From Daedaleopsis sinensis (Eukaryota > Basidiomycota > Agaricomycetes > Polyporales > Polyporaceae): a stretch of 64,000 bases of DNA. Location: the NCBI GenBank assembly GCA_033807695.1, contig CM066310.1:1984001-2048000 (forward strand). Direction: 5' to 3'. Under the pieces are notes generated by a model that made no database searches, had not been told where the DNA came from, and saw nothing but the letters and a program-made list of their open reading frames with translations. Below, in pieces: positions 18,789 to 30,510 of the stretch. The position numbers and the translations under genes are program-made. Within the stretch, counting starts at the first letter, position 1; each line of letters begins with the position of its first letter.

Positions 18789-19396
18789 TAGTAGAGCTTA
18801 CCTGTGGCCCCTGCAATTGTACTCGTGTCGCCGTAACGAATCCATATGAAGTCGTCGCCCGATTTGGTATGTGTGTGCTAGATAAATTGTGTGAGCTTGA
18901 AGTCCGGGCCACGGTAGGGCCGTAGTGCAAGTGCTGTACCTTCTGTGTGCCGTTACAGGTTGATGCTGGAGGTATGTGCAGTAGTTGAAGGAGGAGGAGA
19001 CTCGGAAGAGAGCCAGGCGTCGGGCGAACATGAACGTTCGTATGGGCGCTCCGCCACAATGACGTCTGTTCCCGGGAGCCGCCCATCTACAGGCCCTCAG
19101 GCGCTGAAGCCTTCTATTCAACACCGTTAGTACAACCACCTCCTGCAACCGTATCATCTCAGGACTTTGAGAGCACGCGATAATAGGTATGTCAATACTA
19201 TACGGAGGTTTGACAGAGAGCGGCAGGATACTTGAAAAATAAGATGCTCTTGCGAGCGTGAACGGCGCTCAAGTTCCAACTTGAGTGCAACCGTGCAGTT
19301 CGAAACACTACTGTCCTCGTCTCCTCCTCCCTCACATCCTTTCATCCCTGACACACTCTAACATCTAACTCACTCTCTACTTCATCTAGCGACATC
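18789..19396. other. Transposon-internal spacer before the transposase gene
   Basis: No coding frame was recognised. The last ~80 bp (from about 19315) are pyrimidine-rich (CTCCTCCTCCCTCAC, ATCTAACTCACTCTC), resembling a fungal promoter or leader for the transposase gene at 19397. Confidence 0.5.
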
Positions 19397-22300
19397 ATGC
19401 CACGAGGTAAACGTCCGGCTTCGTCTTCCGCTGCTGGTGGGCCAGGCAAGAAGCCTAAGGTGTCACGATCAGGCTCGCAGTTCAAGATGCGAGACATTCC
19501 TCAGGCTCTACCTTCCACCTCCTCAGCTGCGCGAGGCTCTACCGTTGAGACTAGCTCGTATCAGATCTACGAGATCCAAGGTGGTCGTCTGGGCATGCGG
19601 GCAGAGGATGGCCAGGTCACGGTTCCTACTCTCGGGGATCCACTATCCAATGCCCAGGCTGGTGGAATGGCATCTGCGAGTAACAGCGCTGCGGCCGACC
19701 CACTCCCCGCGATGTCGCCCGATGTCTCCGCAATTTACGACGAATACCCATCGAACGAGCACCAGCTGGGTCCTCCTCCTCGCAAGAAGAGAACTCGACC
19801 CGAATTGCGTGCCGCGGTCCGTTCCCTTTCACGCGTTCATCTATCTAGACTGTTACTAACAAGCTTTATAGGCAAAAATTCAAGAGTGGCTACCCCTTCG
19901 AGAGGAGTTCCTTGATGAACTCCTCCGATACCACGGCGGTGACTACCTCATGAACTCGGTGGACCTAGCCTGCGCTGCATGTGGTACCAGTCCGGACAGA
20001 TCCCTTCGATGTACGGCCTGCGCTACCCGAAGCATTCATTGCTCGAAGTGCATACTTACGAAACATATGCATCTTCCGCTTCACCTTTTGGAGGTAATGT
20101 CATTACCGATTGCCGCTCTTGTACGCGTTGTGCAACCGCTCACTAACAACCAAATTGCGGCGCAGGAATGGGACGGCAAGAAATGGGAGAAGCGTTCACT
20201 TCGCGACCTCGGCTATGTTCTGCAACTCGGACACGACGGCGGCGTCTGTAACAATCCCGCGCCCAATACTAGGCGCATCGTGATCGGCGACGTCAGCGGC
20301 GTGCATCAGGTCGAAGTACGATTTTGTGAATGCCTCGAGGACGACGATACCTTCGTCCACGAGTGGGTGCAGCTGTTCCGGCACGGCTGGTTCCCGGCGA
20401 CTACCCACCGACCGGCGACAGCGTTCACCTTCCATATGCTCGGCGCCTTTCAGGAGCTCAACCTACAGGGCAAGTTGAACCTGTATGACTATTGGAACGC
20501 GATGGAGCGCTTCACAAACAATTCTGGCACTGGACCGTCTCTAGTAAGTCCTCTAGCCATACCAGTGTTACACGTACTAACAGGGTACTTATTATAGAAC
20601 CGGTATAAACAACTTTCGCATGTCGTGCGGCTCTGGCGCCACCTCACGGCGCTCAAGCGCGGCGCGCGCTGTCACGATCCTTCCGGAGCCACCGGAACTA
20701 GGGAAGGCGAGCTAGCACTGGACTGTCCAGCATGTCCTCATCCGGGTAAGAACTTGCCCGACGGGTGGGAGACCGCAGCTGTTCAGATTCGGTGAGAGCC
20801 TCGCAATGCTAGTGTTCGTCACGCTCGACTTAATCGTTCACAATCCAGATGGATCTACACGCTCTTTTTGATGCTCGACGCGAACTTCCGCGCGAAGCTC
20901 AAGGATCGAGGCTTGGAGGACATCGAGTTGAGCCCCGGCTGGTCTTACTACGTCGAGAACAGCAAGTTCAAGGCGCATGTCAAGTCTATAGGCAGCCAGT
21001 CCGATGTAAGCCTGCTCTTTTTACTCTACTACATGTTGCTATTATTACATACTAATTCCCGCTATAGAAAAACGGGTGCTCGGCCGAGCACAAGGCGATC
21101 CAAAACGCCAATCTCAGACGCCAGGGATACATTGCTTCTGGCGTCGGCGCGGTACTGTGTGCTCGACACGCGATGGTGCGCAAGAACGGTGTCGGAGATT
21201 TCCCTAATGGAGAAAAGTAAGCCGAACTAATTTTGGCCCTCGTATCGGACTCGTTGACTAATGTTTCCGATTGCAGGTTTCTAATCACGGACTACCTGCT
21301 ATTCTCGACGTTGCTGGGCGTCATTCTCATGCTACTGATATCGTACGATATCGCGTGCCAATGGCACAAGAAGCTAGCCGCACGCGCTTCCGAGGAGCTT
21401 CCGCCGCACATCGCCACCGACATCACCACTCGTGAGATCCGCTACGCAATCCCGAAGAAACACATCCGAGTTCATGGCCCCAATCACTCTCGTTTCTCAT
21501 TCAACTACATCCGCTGGGTTGGCCGAACATATGGCGAAGGGATTGAAGCACACTGGGCTCATATGAACCCCGTAGCCCTCAGCGCACGCGAGATGGCCCC
21601 CGGAATGCGCCGAGAACATATGGACGATCATTGGTCCGGGTGGAACTGGCAAAAGATTATCGGATTTGGTAAGCGCTCCCGCCTCCGACGTGCGCGCATC
21701 ATATTGATGATATGTCTTAGCTCCTTATCTACTCAAGCTACTTCGAGAGGCCGACAAGATGTCCGTTAAGCAACGCGACGCGCACACGACGTTCTCCGCG
21801 TCATTCAAACTCGAGGATGTCGAGCGATGGCAGAGCGAGATCACAGCCTGGCAGCAGGATCCTACCAACGGTGACGATCCATACGAGGAACCGCGCACTA
21901 GTGAGTATCTCTCGGCGCTCATGGCCGAGGGTTTAGTTGTTATATCCGAAGCGGGATGAAATAGACTTACCGTGTTTAGGTGCAACCATCAAAACCACGC
22001 GCCTACAGATAGCTGATGAGGAGGCTATGGAGCTCGCGGCTGGTACCTTGCCTCCTCACGACGTCTCTCCGGGCGTTTTCTTGCAGGTTGGGCTTGAGAT
22101 AGAGGAGCAACAGTAGGTGTCAGTATCCTCCTCTCCACCGTCGTGCGTATACAGTACGCTAACAGACTCTTTCGATATCCTAGACGCGCTCTAGTCGCCC
22201 GTCAGGACAGTGTCTCAAAGACTGATGCTAATCTTGCTGAGACCCAGGAGAAGCGGAACACGCTGAACCGCCGTATTGAGACTTGGCAAGCACTGCAAGA

Positions 22301-23682
22301 TCTTCACATGCCAATCGTCGCACAACTCCGACATACTGGCGATCCGGCAGCGCTCGCCGCGATCCTGCGAGCTGCGATGGGCCGACAGACACCCCAACAA
22401 GCCCACCCGCCTGTCAGTGTCACTGCTCACCAGCACCCCTCGTCGACACGCCCTGCCGGTGCACACCCTGCTGGTAAGTGCTGCTACCGCACTGCCTCTT
22501 ACTACTACTACTCACCTACCGCTCTCGATGCATTCAGAAGTTGACGGCGATCCCGTGAATCCAACCTCTTCAATGCCGACGTCCTCGCCACCGGATTCCG
22601 CCGCCCCTGCTCCCGACGGTCCCCCGACTGGTGCCCGCACGGACCCCTCCCGGACCCCTCTCGCCTCTGACACGGTGGCAGGTGCCGCTTCCAGCCCATC
22701 CCAAAATGCGCGGAAGCCCGAACACATCCCCCTCTGGCTTCCGTCTGCTCTCCCAGCCGCTCTCCGCCTGTCTCTGCCTCCCAGCCTCGTCGACAAAGAG
22801 CGCCGCCTCCGCATTGCTCAAGCAGACGATGCTCTCGAAGATATTCGTCGACTTCGTCGGATCTTGGTCGGCATCGCGGACTTCAAGCGCTTCAACGTGT
22901 CAGGGACCGGGCAGAGGAACTCCGGCAAGGTGCGCACGCTCTTTACCAAGTTCGAGGAGAAGGTCGCCCGTGCCGCAAGCCGCTACCGGGCGGCGCGCAT
23001 CGCTCTCGTGAGCGTGGACCCGGACGGCGAGTGGCAGGGACGGTTGAAGGAGTTGGCGGACGCCGACATCCGCGGGCCCAACCGTGACTCCGAGGATCAC
23101 TCGAGTGAGGGGCGATACGAGATATCGTGGATCTGGTTGGTCCCACACGCATCGGGGGAGAGCGTGTCGTTGCCCGAGGGTGTCCAAGCCGAGCTGGATC
23201 CAGACGAGTTCCTCAGCAACGTCAAAGTGGAGTGGGCGCGAAGCCAGGCCAGAGCTGAACGGTGGGAGGAGGAGGTCATTCTCCTCGAGGAGGAGATGCG
23301 TCGTGTGCTCGAGTACTTCGCGTGGAAGGCTCGTTCGTGGCGCGCACAACCCGGTCAGCGGGCGGACGCGGGACAGGAGCTGCAGCAGGGACTCTCGGCA
23401 TACGCTGAGTATCAAGCGTCCGTCTTCGACTGCCTGGCGTCTTGCTGTGCTCAATCCTGGGTGCCCTATCTGCATCAGCGGAGGGCGGAGATGCCGGAAT
23501 GGGCGTCGAAGTATGACATTCCCAGCAACGTTCACAGCGAGACTCGAGGAGGAGTAGCAGCGGCCGCTCTTCCCTCTGAAGCACGCGCGGGGGTCTCTGT
23601 CTCGACTGCTAGGCCCGACGACATGTCGGGAGAGGAAACGGACAGTAGCACGTATGGTAGTGATGGGGACTTTGACCATTGA
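19397..23682 (+). CDS. KDZ transposase, 1,219 aa, 11 exons
   Basis: Transposase of the Kyakuja-Dileera-Zisupton superfamily. Exons: 19397-19816, 19872-20093, 20166-20543, 20598-20791, 20849-21005, 21068-21216, 21277-21668, 21721-21900, 21980-22112, 22184-22473 and 22538-23682 (3,660 nt, open throughout). The N-terminus has basic stretches (GKKPKV, PPRKKRTRP). A Cys cluster before the catalytic core reads CAACGTSPDRSLRCTACATR, then HCSKC. Core motifs are LGAFQELNLQGKLNLYDYW, SYDIACQWHKK (with a candidate catalytic Asp), HGPNHSRFSFNYIRWVGRT, and GEGIEAHWAHMN followed by MRREHMDDHWSGWNWQK (candidate acidic residues). The C-terminal ~380 residues are Ser/Pro-rich and then helical (ELQQGLSAYAEYQASVFDC). 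No break was seen, so it may be active. Confidence 0.9.
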
Positions 23683-24210
23683 TGTATCCTGTCGAGTAGT
23701 AGTACATTAATGTCGAACTTGTGCCTTTCTGCCCGTGGGACCTCGGCGCTTCTTTAGTGAATGAAGCGTTAACATCAGGATGGAGGCTGTATGCCGCAGA
23801 TCGCGTTCAGTATAACCTCGTGTGGCTGTGTTATATTGCCGTACTTGTCGTCCGGCGTTGAGTACGCATCCCCAACGCGCGCTTCGTACTCCTGTTTGAG
23901 CGCGAACGTGTGACTATGACCCATATCACTTGCAAATTCATTCCCGCAATGTAGCAACTTGTTATATGCCTTGTAGATCTCGCACATAGGTCGCATTTAG
24001 TACATATAATGACTCCAAGTAGCTGCTGTCCCAGGTATAGCTATGATACGAGCATATACTACAAGCTCCATAAGACAGGACCACAGCTACTAGGATATTA
24101 CAACACCAAATTTCAACACCTGTGTTGTAGAACAACTATTCACAGGCTAGATCCATCACTCCCAGTGTTCTACAAGCATATCTAGTAGGGGAATCACAAG
24201 ACATGAGTTG
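23683..24210. other. Transposon-internal region between transposase and right TIR
   Basis: No gene. From about 24080 the sequence already shows blocks like those of the TIR units (TTGTAGAAC, ACAGGCTAGATCCA), so further degenerate units extend inward beyond the part shared with the left arm. Confidence 0.55.
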
Positions 24211-24887
24211 TAGAACGATCATTTACAAGCCTGTACAGGCTAGATCCACAACCCCGAGGATTTTACAGCCCGAGCTAGCAATGGAATCACAATACATGGA
24301 TTGTATAACGACGAATTACAAGGTCTATGGACCTGGATTTACAGCTATTGAGGTATTACAATCGAGGCTAGTATGGGATTCACAAAAGAATATTGTAGAA
24401 CGGTGAAATACAGGATGTATAGGGCTAGATCTACAACCTCCGGGGTTTTACAACTCCAGCTAGTATCGGATTCACAACAAATGGGTTATAGAACGACTAA
24501 TTACAAGCTGTATAGGATAGATCTACAACTACTGGGGTATTACAACCAAGGCTAGTACCAGATTTACAACAGTGGAGTTGTAGAACCGCCATTGACAGCC
24601 TGTATAGGCTAGATCTATAACCTACGAAGTTTTACAACGCCGGCTGTGGCCAGATATACAATGTATGGGTTGTGGAACAGCTATATACAGGGTGGTAGAG
24701 GATGGATCCACAACCACCGGGGTTTTACAATGAAGGCTAGTATGGCTTCTACAACCCTAGGCAATAGGCCTGGCAGGGGCTGTAATATACAGGCCAGGTT
24801 GTTTTATTACACAATGGTGACCAGTGCCAGCATAATATATACAGCAGGTTGGTGGGATATTGTAATACAATAGTGGTAACTACAGCT
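24211..24887. repeat. Right terminal inverted repeat (~680 bp)
   Basis: Reverse complement of 13841-14520, with the same 92-93-bp internal units. It ends ...CAATAGTGGTAACTACAGCT at 24887, immediately before the right target duplication. Confidence 0.88.
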
Positions 24888-24895
24888 GCCTTCAG
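24888..24895. repeat. Target-site duplication, right copy (GCCTTCAG)
   Basis: Identical to 13833-13840. It lies inside the fourth coding exon of the aldo-keto reductase gene. Confidence 0.85.
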
Positions 24896-25203
24896 AACAG
24901 GAAGAGCCTGCCACAAGGGTTCGAGCAGTACATCCGAATGTGTCTCTGCTTACATACCTCCTCTTCAGTTATGACCCACGACTGATGTAGTTGAGTCACC
25001 ATTCAGTCGCTTTCCGACATTGTGGGAGAGCGAACACGTACATTCCATTGCTTGTTGCCAAAAGCCATCCCACCGAACTGCGTGAACGAGGACGGTCAGC
25101 TCTCATGCTCATTACTACATATAGAGCCGTCGCTTACAATGGGGACGGAGACACGTAGTCCGGATTTGCCGAGTTGGCGGTATTCTGCGACAGTTTCAGT
25201 CAT
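24888..25203 (-). pseudogene. Aldo-keto reductase, 5' part (split by transposon)
   Basis: Holds the start and first four exons: 25138-25203 (22 codons), 25042-25077, 24958-24981 and the beginning of exon 4 at 24888-24907. The translated motifs EYRQLGKSGLRVS, FGGMAFGNKQW, SWVITEEE and ALPVLKA are the usual aldo-keto reductase N-terminus (RxLGxSGLxVS). Introns are 50-60 bp with GTAAGC, GTACGT and GTATGT donors. The start ATG at 25203 precedes ETVAEYRQLG. Exon 4 is cut at the transposon's right edge and resumes at 13832 without change of phase. Confidence 0.88.
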
Positions 25204-26143
25204 ATCGGCGTCAGGCGAATTTGCAGTGAGTGTTGAAGAAGTAGTTCGATGGCGACGGAGAGAGGAAGGTAAAGCAGGAGCACGGACGAACTTCTTAACG
25301 AGGCTTGATCATCATCTCCTAGGATAGACCTTGCCTTTTCGCTGGCCCGGGGTACTGGCGCCTCTGTCTTTCCCGCCACTCGCAAGACAACAGCTTCTAT
25401 CATTCTATCTGGACCAAGATTCAAAGTCCGACCGTCAGCTGCAAGGCAACCCCTTGAAGGCTTCGGGAAGGTAAGTAAGTTGAACATGATGCGCGCGACT
25501 GAGAAGACATGCGTGTTCGATGGGACGGGTCTCATCAAAATGCAAGGGGTTCTGACTGATTACGAAAGAAGACGAATGGCATCATCTGAACCTACCCTCC
25601 TCCTCTGAAGCTCCGCAACGATGTAACACTAGGCTGCCATATCTATCGTGTCACGGTCCCGTTCTCGTATAATGGTTTTCTGCTGTGAGTGCGCTAGCTC
25701 GCCCGGAGTGCCAGGAGATAACATCCGAAAGTTGACACGCACTTCCACTTCTTCATCTGCTGATTTAGAAGGAGTCGACATGCTCGTTTTGGGCCATATT
25801 TTACCTGTGTCATCAGAATGGCAGTACTCTGCTTCATCCTACATCACCAATACCTGTGAGCAGCCTCAACCTTCCAGGAAGTGATAAATACTGAAGTCGG
25901 CGGAGCTCAGCAACGGCCGCGCCGCGAAGGGCCAGAATACTCGTACATGTAGTTGGTATACAGTTTAGCTATTACGGCACAGTCTGAGTCACGGTGTCAG
26001 ACGAGTCAGGACAAGATATACGCTACTTCACTGCTGAGGGGACCCGTCCCCTTCCCCGACGAACTTTGACGACTTGTTAGACAAAAATGGTTCTTGGATC
26101 TCGACACGAGCCCATTCGCTCAGGAATTCGCTCGAAACCTTGG
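25204..26143. other. Intergenic, nothing recognised
   Basis: Upstream region of the aldo-keto reductase gene and downstream region of the AA9 3' fragment. The short open frames here have no recognisable motif or splice-consistent extension. Confidence 0.5.
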
Positions 26144-26937
26144 CTAGTCGATATTGCGCATGATGCGGCTCGCATGGTGTGGGCGGCGCTCTTCGTGAGA
26201 ATCATACTCGTAGCAACCACCCCAGGTGTCGGTGGATGAGCTCGAGGGTACTGGGGAGGAGGCTGATGGAGATCCGCCGGTAGGTGCCGGTGTGGCAGAA
26301 GAAGTAAACGAAAGTGCGGCTGTAGTATATAGATGTCGGTATGGCAGACGGTGGCTCACTGTTGTTGCCAATCCCCGGAGTCGGAACCGCTCACGAAGGA
26401 CGCGATGGCTGGACCTGGGAAGACGTACGTGAAGCCCAGGATGGACACCTATTGAGCAGAGATTAGTGGTGCGGAGGGGGACGACGAATAGTCGCCTTAC
26501 ACATCTGGAGTGAGGATACCAGCGTCGGGGTCCTGGTACACGCCAGGGAAGCTAACGGTCGCGTTCGGGACGCCGTTGCCGTTGCCGCCAACCCGGACCT
26601 GCGTACACGACGGGTAGAACTCCACGCCTCCCAGAGACAGCGCAATCTGGAGGGCAATAATCTGCAGGGGGCCGGGTCAGCTTGGTTATCCCACTGATAC
26701 ACACCTGCTGACGAAACGATGTGCATAGCGTGATCTAGCTCTTGTCTCGTGGAGGATGCGGGTCGCCTTCTTTTCTGTATTTGTGTTCGCACTGAACCTG
26801 TCGTTCTCGCTCACACAGCATTGGGGGGATCGGCGGGTTGGTTGGTGCTGCTGCCCATAGTGGCCGGGAGTGAGGGCATGGTGTTGGGGCGGGAGGGACA
26901 GCTCGCTGGAAGGCGTCAGGCCTTGGGGGTCTTAGGT
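26144..26937 (-). pseudogene. AA9 lytic polysaccharide monooxygenase, 3' fragment
   Basis: AA9 enzymes are secreted copper enzymes that oxidatively cleave cellulose. The exon at about 26504-26661 reads IIALQIALSLGGVEFYPSC followed by TQVRVGGNGNG. This is the AA9 C-terminal strand with the axial copper-ligand Tyr in FYP. The next exon has FPGPAIASFVSG, the conserved AA9 FPGP segment. A Ser/Thr/Pro linker and a tail ending HHASRIMRN, like basidiomycete AA9 tails, finish at 26144, but in another frame than FPGP, so either an odd intron or a frameshift intervenes. Upstream, LTPGHY near 26850 may be a decayed form of the usual L-x-PGxY. There is no signal peptide or histidine-brace residue here; those belong to the fragment at 53885-54310. 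Confidence 0.75.
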
Positions 26938-26994
26938 ACTAGTAGGACGGCGTAGCCAGACTCGTACAAACCCGTTAGTAAGCTTGACCAAGAT

Positions 26995-27010
26995 TACGAT
27001 TGATGAGTGT
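26995..27010. repeat. 16-bp inverted repeat, left copy
   Basis: TACGATTGATGAGTGT, identical to the reverse complement of 53837-53852. The following bases (TAACG on the left, AAGGG on the right) still resemble each other weakly. Confidence 0.7.
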
Positions 27011-29249
27011 TAACGAAGGAAATCGTTTTTTAACAGCGACGTTCCCCGCCAACCCATGTAACGCGGACTTGACCCCGTGGGAACATATTTCGGACTCCGA
27101 TTACTGGAGGATTAGTATTACATAAGACAAGGTAACAAAGTTTGTTACTGTTTTGACCCTAGCCTAGGGTTAGGGTGGCACATTAGGGTTCCACTAGCGC
27201 CTTTCCGCACAGCCACTGGCGCTTCTTCTCCTCTTACTCGCCCTTCTAGGGTTGCTTATATTAATTACTTACCAGTTATAATCAATATCACATCGACGGT
27301 TCTCCAAGCTTAAGATTTTGATCAAGTTCAGGCGAACACTATCATTACGTTTGTTATATACAATCAGATACTCCGCGGATGGCTAGCACCGTATGATATT
27401 CCCCTACTAGTATGCTTGAATACAGTCCAAGCCTTCGCTATGTCTCGAACTTCATTGTATCTGTAGCTTTAGCGCTCTACTAATCAAAGCAATGTCTAAG
27501 TTCGTCGAAGATTGCCATAACGCTTTGCTCGTCTGCATGCCAGTCTGTACTCGGTATTCTGGCAACGTCCCATGGAAGTTGTAGTCCTTTGGCATCAGGC
27601 TGGGGGTCCTCCTACAAGTCTTGTAAGCGTTGTAAATTGGCAAGGTACTTATGTCAATGAATTACCCGGGCTGGCTGGTGTTCTTGAGAAGCGTCATGGC
27701 TGGCGAGCTGGTCTACTAGATATTCTGACTGCCCATCACTTGTCGCATTGAAACAGCATCGCAGTTCTTGAAAGATTGCCATAACGTTCTCGTCATAACG
27801 CGCAGGCTGCCTGTGCATAGTCGGTGCTATCACCTTCCCTATGGGTGGTGGCGCCTCTGCGACTGGCTCGGAGTCCTTCTACAAGTATGCACTATATGAG
27901 CATTCCAAAGTGGCAGAATACTTGCATTAGTCTCTTACTGTGGCTGGCTTCTGAGATGTCATGTCGTCGATCCCGTGGCAGTCGAGAACTTGTTCGCTCT
28001 ACGCGTATCAGTAAAGCCTTAGTATACTCGCGGGATAGAACTCGCTACTCGAACCTACCTTTGCTCCTTCGAGCATACTACTCGTTCCAGTAATCGTGCG
28101 GTCATGTTCAATCGACGCATCGTGAATTACTTGCATGGTCGCCAGTGTCGCCGCAGCAGCATATTTCTCTTGTTCTCCCACGTCCATTGATATGCAATGT
28201 AGATTGTATGGCTAACGCAGTCTATGTCACATGTTAGTACAATGCTTTAGAGTACTTACACTCTGCATTATTGTCTTCGCGCTGGTCTGTTGTCGTTGCT
28301 CCTCTCAACTTTCCATTCATAATGATAGGTTTTATTCAACTACGTGATGTCTGCGTACATCTATCGGAGCTGTAACGACGTTTTGAGTCACTTACCTTGC
28401 TTGCAATTGATAGCGTCCTTGGAGAAAGGACACTTGTAGCCTGAGTTGCCCAAATTAAATATTGGTCAACAATCATGGCACTAGCGGTTCGCACAGTACT
28501 TACCTTTGAGTAGCAGTATAGCGCACCGTATTGGCACCAGATTTTGTATTGGCTAGGGACTGTGAACAGCCAAAAGCCTGATAGTCGTGGGATGTAGGAC
28601 AGCAACGATGTAGAAGAGGAGGTGGTGGACGTAGTAGAACAAGCTTGGAGGAAGGCCAGGGGAAGCGCCGAGTAGATGCTCGGCAGTTCCCGCCGCGCGG
28701 GAATTTACTAAGCGCTGGCACTGCCACCGGTCCACTAATTCGTGCTGCAGCATCGGTTGACTTCTGTCATCTCCTTCGACCTTCTACTCCCTACTCCTCG
28801 TCCTTCCTCTTCGCCTGCGACATCCTGGCCCTCGCCGTACAAGTGTTTCACACTTTGTAGGCTTACTGGGTAAATCAAAGACGCTCAGGTAAGTGATTTA
28901 ACTCTGATTTGCGCGAGCGACCGCTGTGCATGGTCCCCCTCTATCGTAGCATACGAGACATATAATATATTGTTGTGTTCTTGTCCACATACGTATCAGA
29001 ACAGATCTGTTAAGCAGATTCTAATGCAACTATTACATTGTGATACAATATACGTACAACACGATGAAGCTGCAATGTCTACAGTGGTATGCGGTAGGCG
29101 ATCGATCACGTTACCAGCCCTCAAGAGTACTAGTCTCTATCTGATCTAGACGGTAATGGTGCAATACGGAGAGCGCTTGCTAGTTGATATGGCGCTATCC
29201 TGCTCATATCCTCTCCATTTGCACCTCGCCGCTCACGTTCTAATCAAGG
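27011..29249. other. Element left arm, non-coding, with repeats
   Basis: No gene was recognised over 2.2 kb. A diverged tandem duplication of about 264 bp begins at about 27508 and 27771, both with GAAGATTGCCATAACG-like starts. A TTAGGG-like patch (TAGGGTTAGGG at 27165-27175, TTAGGGTT at 27183) lies near the left end. The last ~400 bp before 29250 would hold the promoter of the next gene. Confidence 0.45.
27508..27960. repeat. Diverged ~264-bp tandem duplication
   Basis: Two successive stretches share AGATTGCCATAACG, then further on GTCCTYCTACAAGT and CTGGCTGG-type blocks at corresponding offsets. The copies are strongly diverged, which suggests an old duplication in non-coding DNA. Confidence 0.45.
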
Positions 29250-30378
29250 ATGTCCAAAGCTGAGGGAACCCCGCTTCCTATGAATTTTGATGGAGTCCAA
29301 GTTCGCATTCGCACTCCGAACGTCCAAGATGTCGCAGCACGCGTCCCGAAAAACGAAGAGACTGAAGCCCAGGTCCCAGCATCGCCGCCAGCTCATCAGG
29401 CTCAGTCTCCCCAGGTATTCAAGCTGCTTCACCGCACGAAGTTCACGACTGATCTCAAACACATGTCTGCAGGCAGTCGATTTGCCCAATGCTCGCTCAC
29501 GCGAAGACGGTATAGTTTCTGCGGCCGAAGCAGTCCCGCTCCGCGCCTCTCCATGCCCGGTATGCAATTGCTATGCTATATGATGTCTCACTCACTCACA
29601 TCTTCATAGCCTCCACCGCCCAGCCTATCCACGCCGGCTACTTTCGATCCACATTGGGCGGACATTGAGCTTTTGCTACCGCGAGGTCTCCGCACATCAA
29701 CACTTCGTAGCGACTATGTTGAAGTCATCCAGAAGATCCGCAGCAAACCGTGCTCTCGCTGTGTGGCTAGGAACATCCCGTGTACTCAAGAACCTACCGG
29801 GAAGTGGACATGGAAGTGCAACGAGTGTATAGTTCATAATCGTGACTTGTGCGATTGGATGCATCGTAAGTTTTCCCAATTGTCTGCCGTACATCTACCC
29901 ACTCTGCTGTCATCCAGAGTCAAAGCAGTTCGGTCTGCTAGCCCAGCCGGATGTAGACCGCTCCGTCAAACGCAAAGAGAACGCACTCAAGAACAAGGCC
30001 AAGAGCAGTACGTCCACTCTGACGTCTCCTCGGCGTGTCCTGCGACGCACCCGCTCGTCCGTTTCCCGCCAAACCAGGGGAACCAGCTCGTCCTCATCGC
30101 AGCCGTCCCTTCTTCGAATGGCGTCCTCAGCCGCTGCAAGCTCATCCTCTCTCCCCGTCCGTCGTCCGTCCTCATCCGTGACCTCACAGTCCGAGCCTTT
30201 GGCTTCTACAATCCGGGATCTCACTGAGCAGGTCGAGGCCACGAGGAGAGAAAGTCGAGACACGCTCAACGCTGTACTGCAGCAGCTTCATCTGCTCAAA
30301 GATACAGTCGCTGGACTTGTTGAGCAGCACGGTTCGTCGAACGTAATCACCGACAAAGGCAAGGGACGTGCTATATAG
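29250..30378 (+). CDS. Cys-rich, coiled-coil hypothetical protein, 322 aa
   Basis: Exons 29250-29414, 29473-29559, 29610-29865 and 29918-30378 total 969 nt. A Cys cluster occupies residues ~120-150: CSRCVARNIPCTQE, then WKCNECIVHNRDLCDW. The spacing CxxC-x6-C ... CxxC-x8-C resembles a zinc cluster of the fungal Zn2Cys6 kind but is not a canonical one. After a Ser/Arg-rich basic region (KRKENALKNKAKSS, RRVLRRTRSSVS) the protein ends in a predicted coiled coil (IRDLTEQVEATRRESRDTL) and KGKGRA. This arrangement is frequent in repeat-associated Agaricomycete proteins; a DNA- or RNA-binding role is inferred. It is the first cargo gene inside the putative 27-kb element. The start has no upstream in-frame alternative with better context. 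Confidence 0.7.
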
Positions 30379-30510
30379 AAATTGTGCCAGTAGTTATTTG
30401 CAGAGTATCACTTGCAGAATACGACTCCGACATCATTCACTTCATGCATACTGGCCGAACTTCTCGCTATGATTGACATTGTGCTAGTAAGAGCAGTGCA
30501 GATATGTTAC

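Larger units (their letters stand above)
13841..24887. mobile_element. KDZ-type DNA transposon, 11,047 bp, inserted in AKR gene
   Basis: The element is bounded by ~680-bp inverted repeats and an exact 8-bp target duplication. Its ends read CACATGTGGCTGCCACTATT on the left and, on the reverse strand, AGCTGTAGTTACCACTATTG on the right. It carries a full-length KDZ transposase gene (19397-23682), a 759-aa accessory gene (15036-17594, minus) and a 279-aa accessory gene (17893-18788, plus). Zisupton, a founding KDZ member, is known to make 8-bp duplications, in agreement with what is seen. An intact transposase and matching ends suggest the copy is autonomous or recently was. The ends were set by requiring restoration of the disrupted host gene. 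Confidence 0.9.
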
